Origin: Pseudomonadota bacterium
GTDB lineage: Bacteria; Desulfobacterota; Syntrophia; Syntrophales; JADFWA01
Assembly (NCBI GenBank): GCA_030610915.1
Contig: JAUWQS010000102.1
Span: 1 to 6,259 of the forward strand
Direction: 5' to 3'
DNA length: 6,259 bases
Each line of letters starts with the position of its first letter. Position 1 is the stretch's first letter. Positions 5,616-6,259 of this stretch are shown here, one piece after another. The notes under the pieces were generated by a model. That model ran no database searches. It was given only the letters and a program-made list of their open reading frames with translations, and was not told where the DNA came from. Both the position numbers and the translations under genes were made by a program.

Positions 5616-6259
5616 ATGATTTCACTGCAAAACATATCGAAACAGTACAGCGGAAAATATCTCTTCAGGGATATTTCTCTCCATATAGAAGGCGGAGACA
5701 GAATTGCCTTCGTGGGTCGGAACGGAACAGGCAAATCCACGCTGATGAAGATAATCCTGGGGGAAGTCGAAGCAGATTCGGGAAAAATCATCCAATCCAG
5801 ATTTAACAGCGTAGGTTATCTTCCACAGAACAGCGTGTATCACACGGGTCGAACCCTTTTAGAAGAAGCGGCAACTGCCTTTGATGACCTGAACCGCCTC
5901 CATGAAAGAATCAGAGAAATAGGCGACGAAATTTCGGGCATCACCTCTATAGAGGAGGGCAACTCTCCGAAATCGCAGGAACTCATTGATGAGATGGGAC
6001 AGGCTCAGAGTATCCTGGAACACCGGGAGGGATACAACATAGAGATAAGGGTGAAGCAGATCCTTTCAGGTCTCGGATTTAATGAAAAGGACATGTCCCG
6101 AATGACAGAGGAGTTCAGCGGCGGCTGGCAGATGAGAATAGCCCTCGCCAAGCTGCTCCTCAGGGAACCGACCATCCTGCTTCTTGACGAGCCCACCAAT
6201 CATCTTGATATGGAATCTTTGGAATGGGTTGAAGGCTATCTGAAATCGTACAGGAGTTC
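5616..6259 (+). CDS. ABC-F family ATPase, N-terminal part (cut by window edge)
   Basis: The frame opens at ATG 5616 and stays open for 214 codons to the window end, so the 3' part is outside. The first nucleotide-binding domain is complete in its key motifs: Walker A GRNGTGKS (34-41), Q-loop Q71 (GYLPQN), signature FSGGWQMRIALA (167-178) and Walker B LLLDEPTNHLD (188-198). The DEPTNHLD form and the absence of membrane segments identify the ABC-F class (Uup/EttA/YheS-like). By family knowledge these are soluble tandem ATPases that bind the ribosome and act on translation rather than transport. A full protein would carry a second domain and a linker beyond the window. No in-frame ATG, GTG or TTG lies between the upstream stop (5544-5546) and 5616 that would extend it plausibly. 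The Shine-Dalgarno match is poor (CCAAAG). Which subfamily it belongs to, and whether it confers antibiotic protection, cannot be decided from this half. Confidence 0.9.
   Translation, partial: MISLQNISKQYSGKYLFRDISLHIEGGDRIAFVGRNGTGKSTLMKIILGEVEADSGKIIQSRFNSVGYLPQNSVYHTGRTLLEEAATAFDDLNRLHERIREIGDEISGITSIEEGNSPKSQELIDEMGQAQSILEHREGYNIEIRVKQILSGLGFNEKDMSRMTEEFSGGWQMRIALAKLLLREPTILLLDEPTNHLDMESLEWVEGYLKSYRS

Noticed and set aside
5579..5806. Plus-strand 75-codon ORF overlapping the start of the ABC-F gene
   Set aside because: It is an out-of-frame shadow: the frame from ATG 5616 contains Walker A, signature and Walker B motifs, while this one has none.

Overview
The window is a compact accessory region of a bacterial chromosome. 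It holds a toxin-antitoxin pair, a single-polypeptide restriction-modification enzyme with an unrecognised partner gene, and a miniature inverted-repeat element. A housekeeping-type ABC-F gene runs off the right edge. Base composition is moderate to AT-rich. The element carries paired ATTCCC...GGGAAT hairpins inside TTGACG.../...CGTCAA ends, a repeat style I associate with Desulfobacterota (former Deltaproteobacteria) and similar environmental Gram-negatives. That assignment is a weak inference; no ribosomal or other marker gene is present.

Layout: every gene left of about 5.1 kb is read on the minus strand, so transcription runs right to left. From right to left there is a 39-codon C-terminal remnant cut off by the element (4980-5101), a 1089-aa type IIG/ISP-like restriction-modification protein (1700-4969), and a 271-aa protein of unknown function 21 bp downstream (863-1678). 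These are followed by a possible 41-codon ORF with a GTG start (723-848), then a toxin-first HI1419/HI1420-type toxin-antitoxin pair (357-692 and 40-360). The first codons of a further minus-strand ORF lie at the left edge (2-37). The inverted-repeat element (5101-5247) separates this block from a spacer of about 370 bp containing a good sigma70-type promoter. The promoter faces a plus-strand ABC-F ATPase (5616 to the window end, truncated by the edge).

How the parts fit together: the restriction-modification protein and the 271-aa protein look like one transcription unit, and the toxin-antitoxin pair is a separate autoregulated unit with its own operator. Together they make a small defence or stability island next to a conserved gene. 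The element appears to have removed most of a gene that once preceded the restriction-modification gene, and its end may now supply part of that gene's promoter. The points most worth following up are the pairing of the restriction-modification enzyme with the 271-aa protein, the element-truncated upstream gene, and the short uncatalogued ORF between the two units. I found no wholly new system that I can demonstrate from sequence alone.
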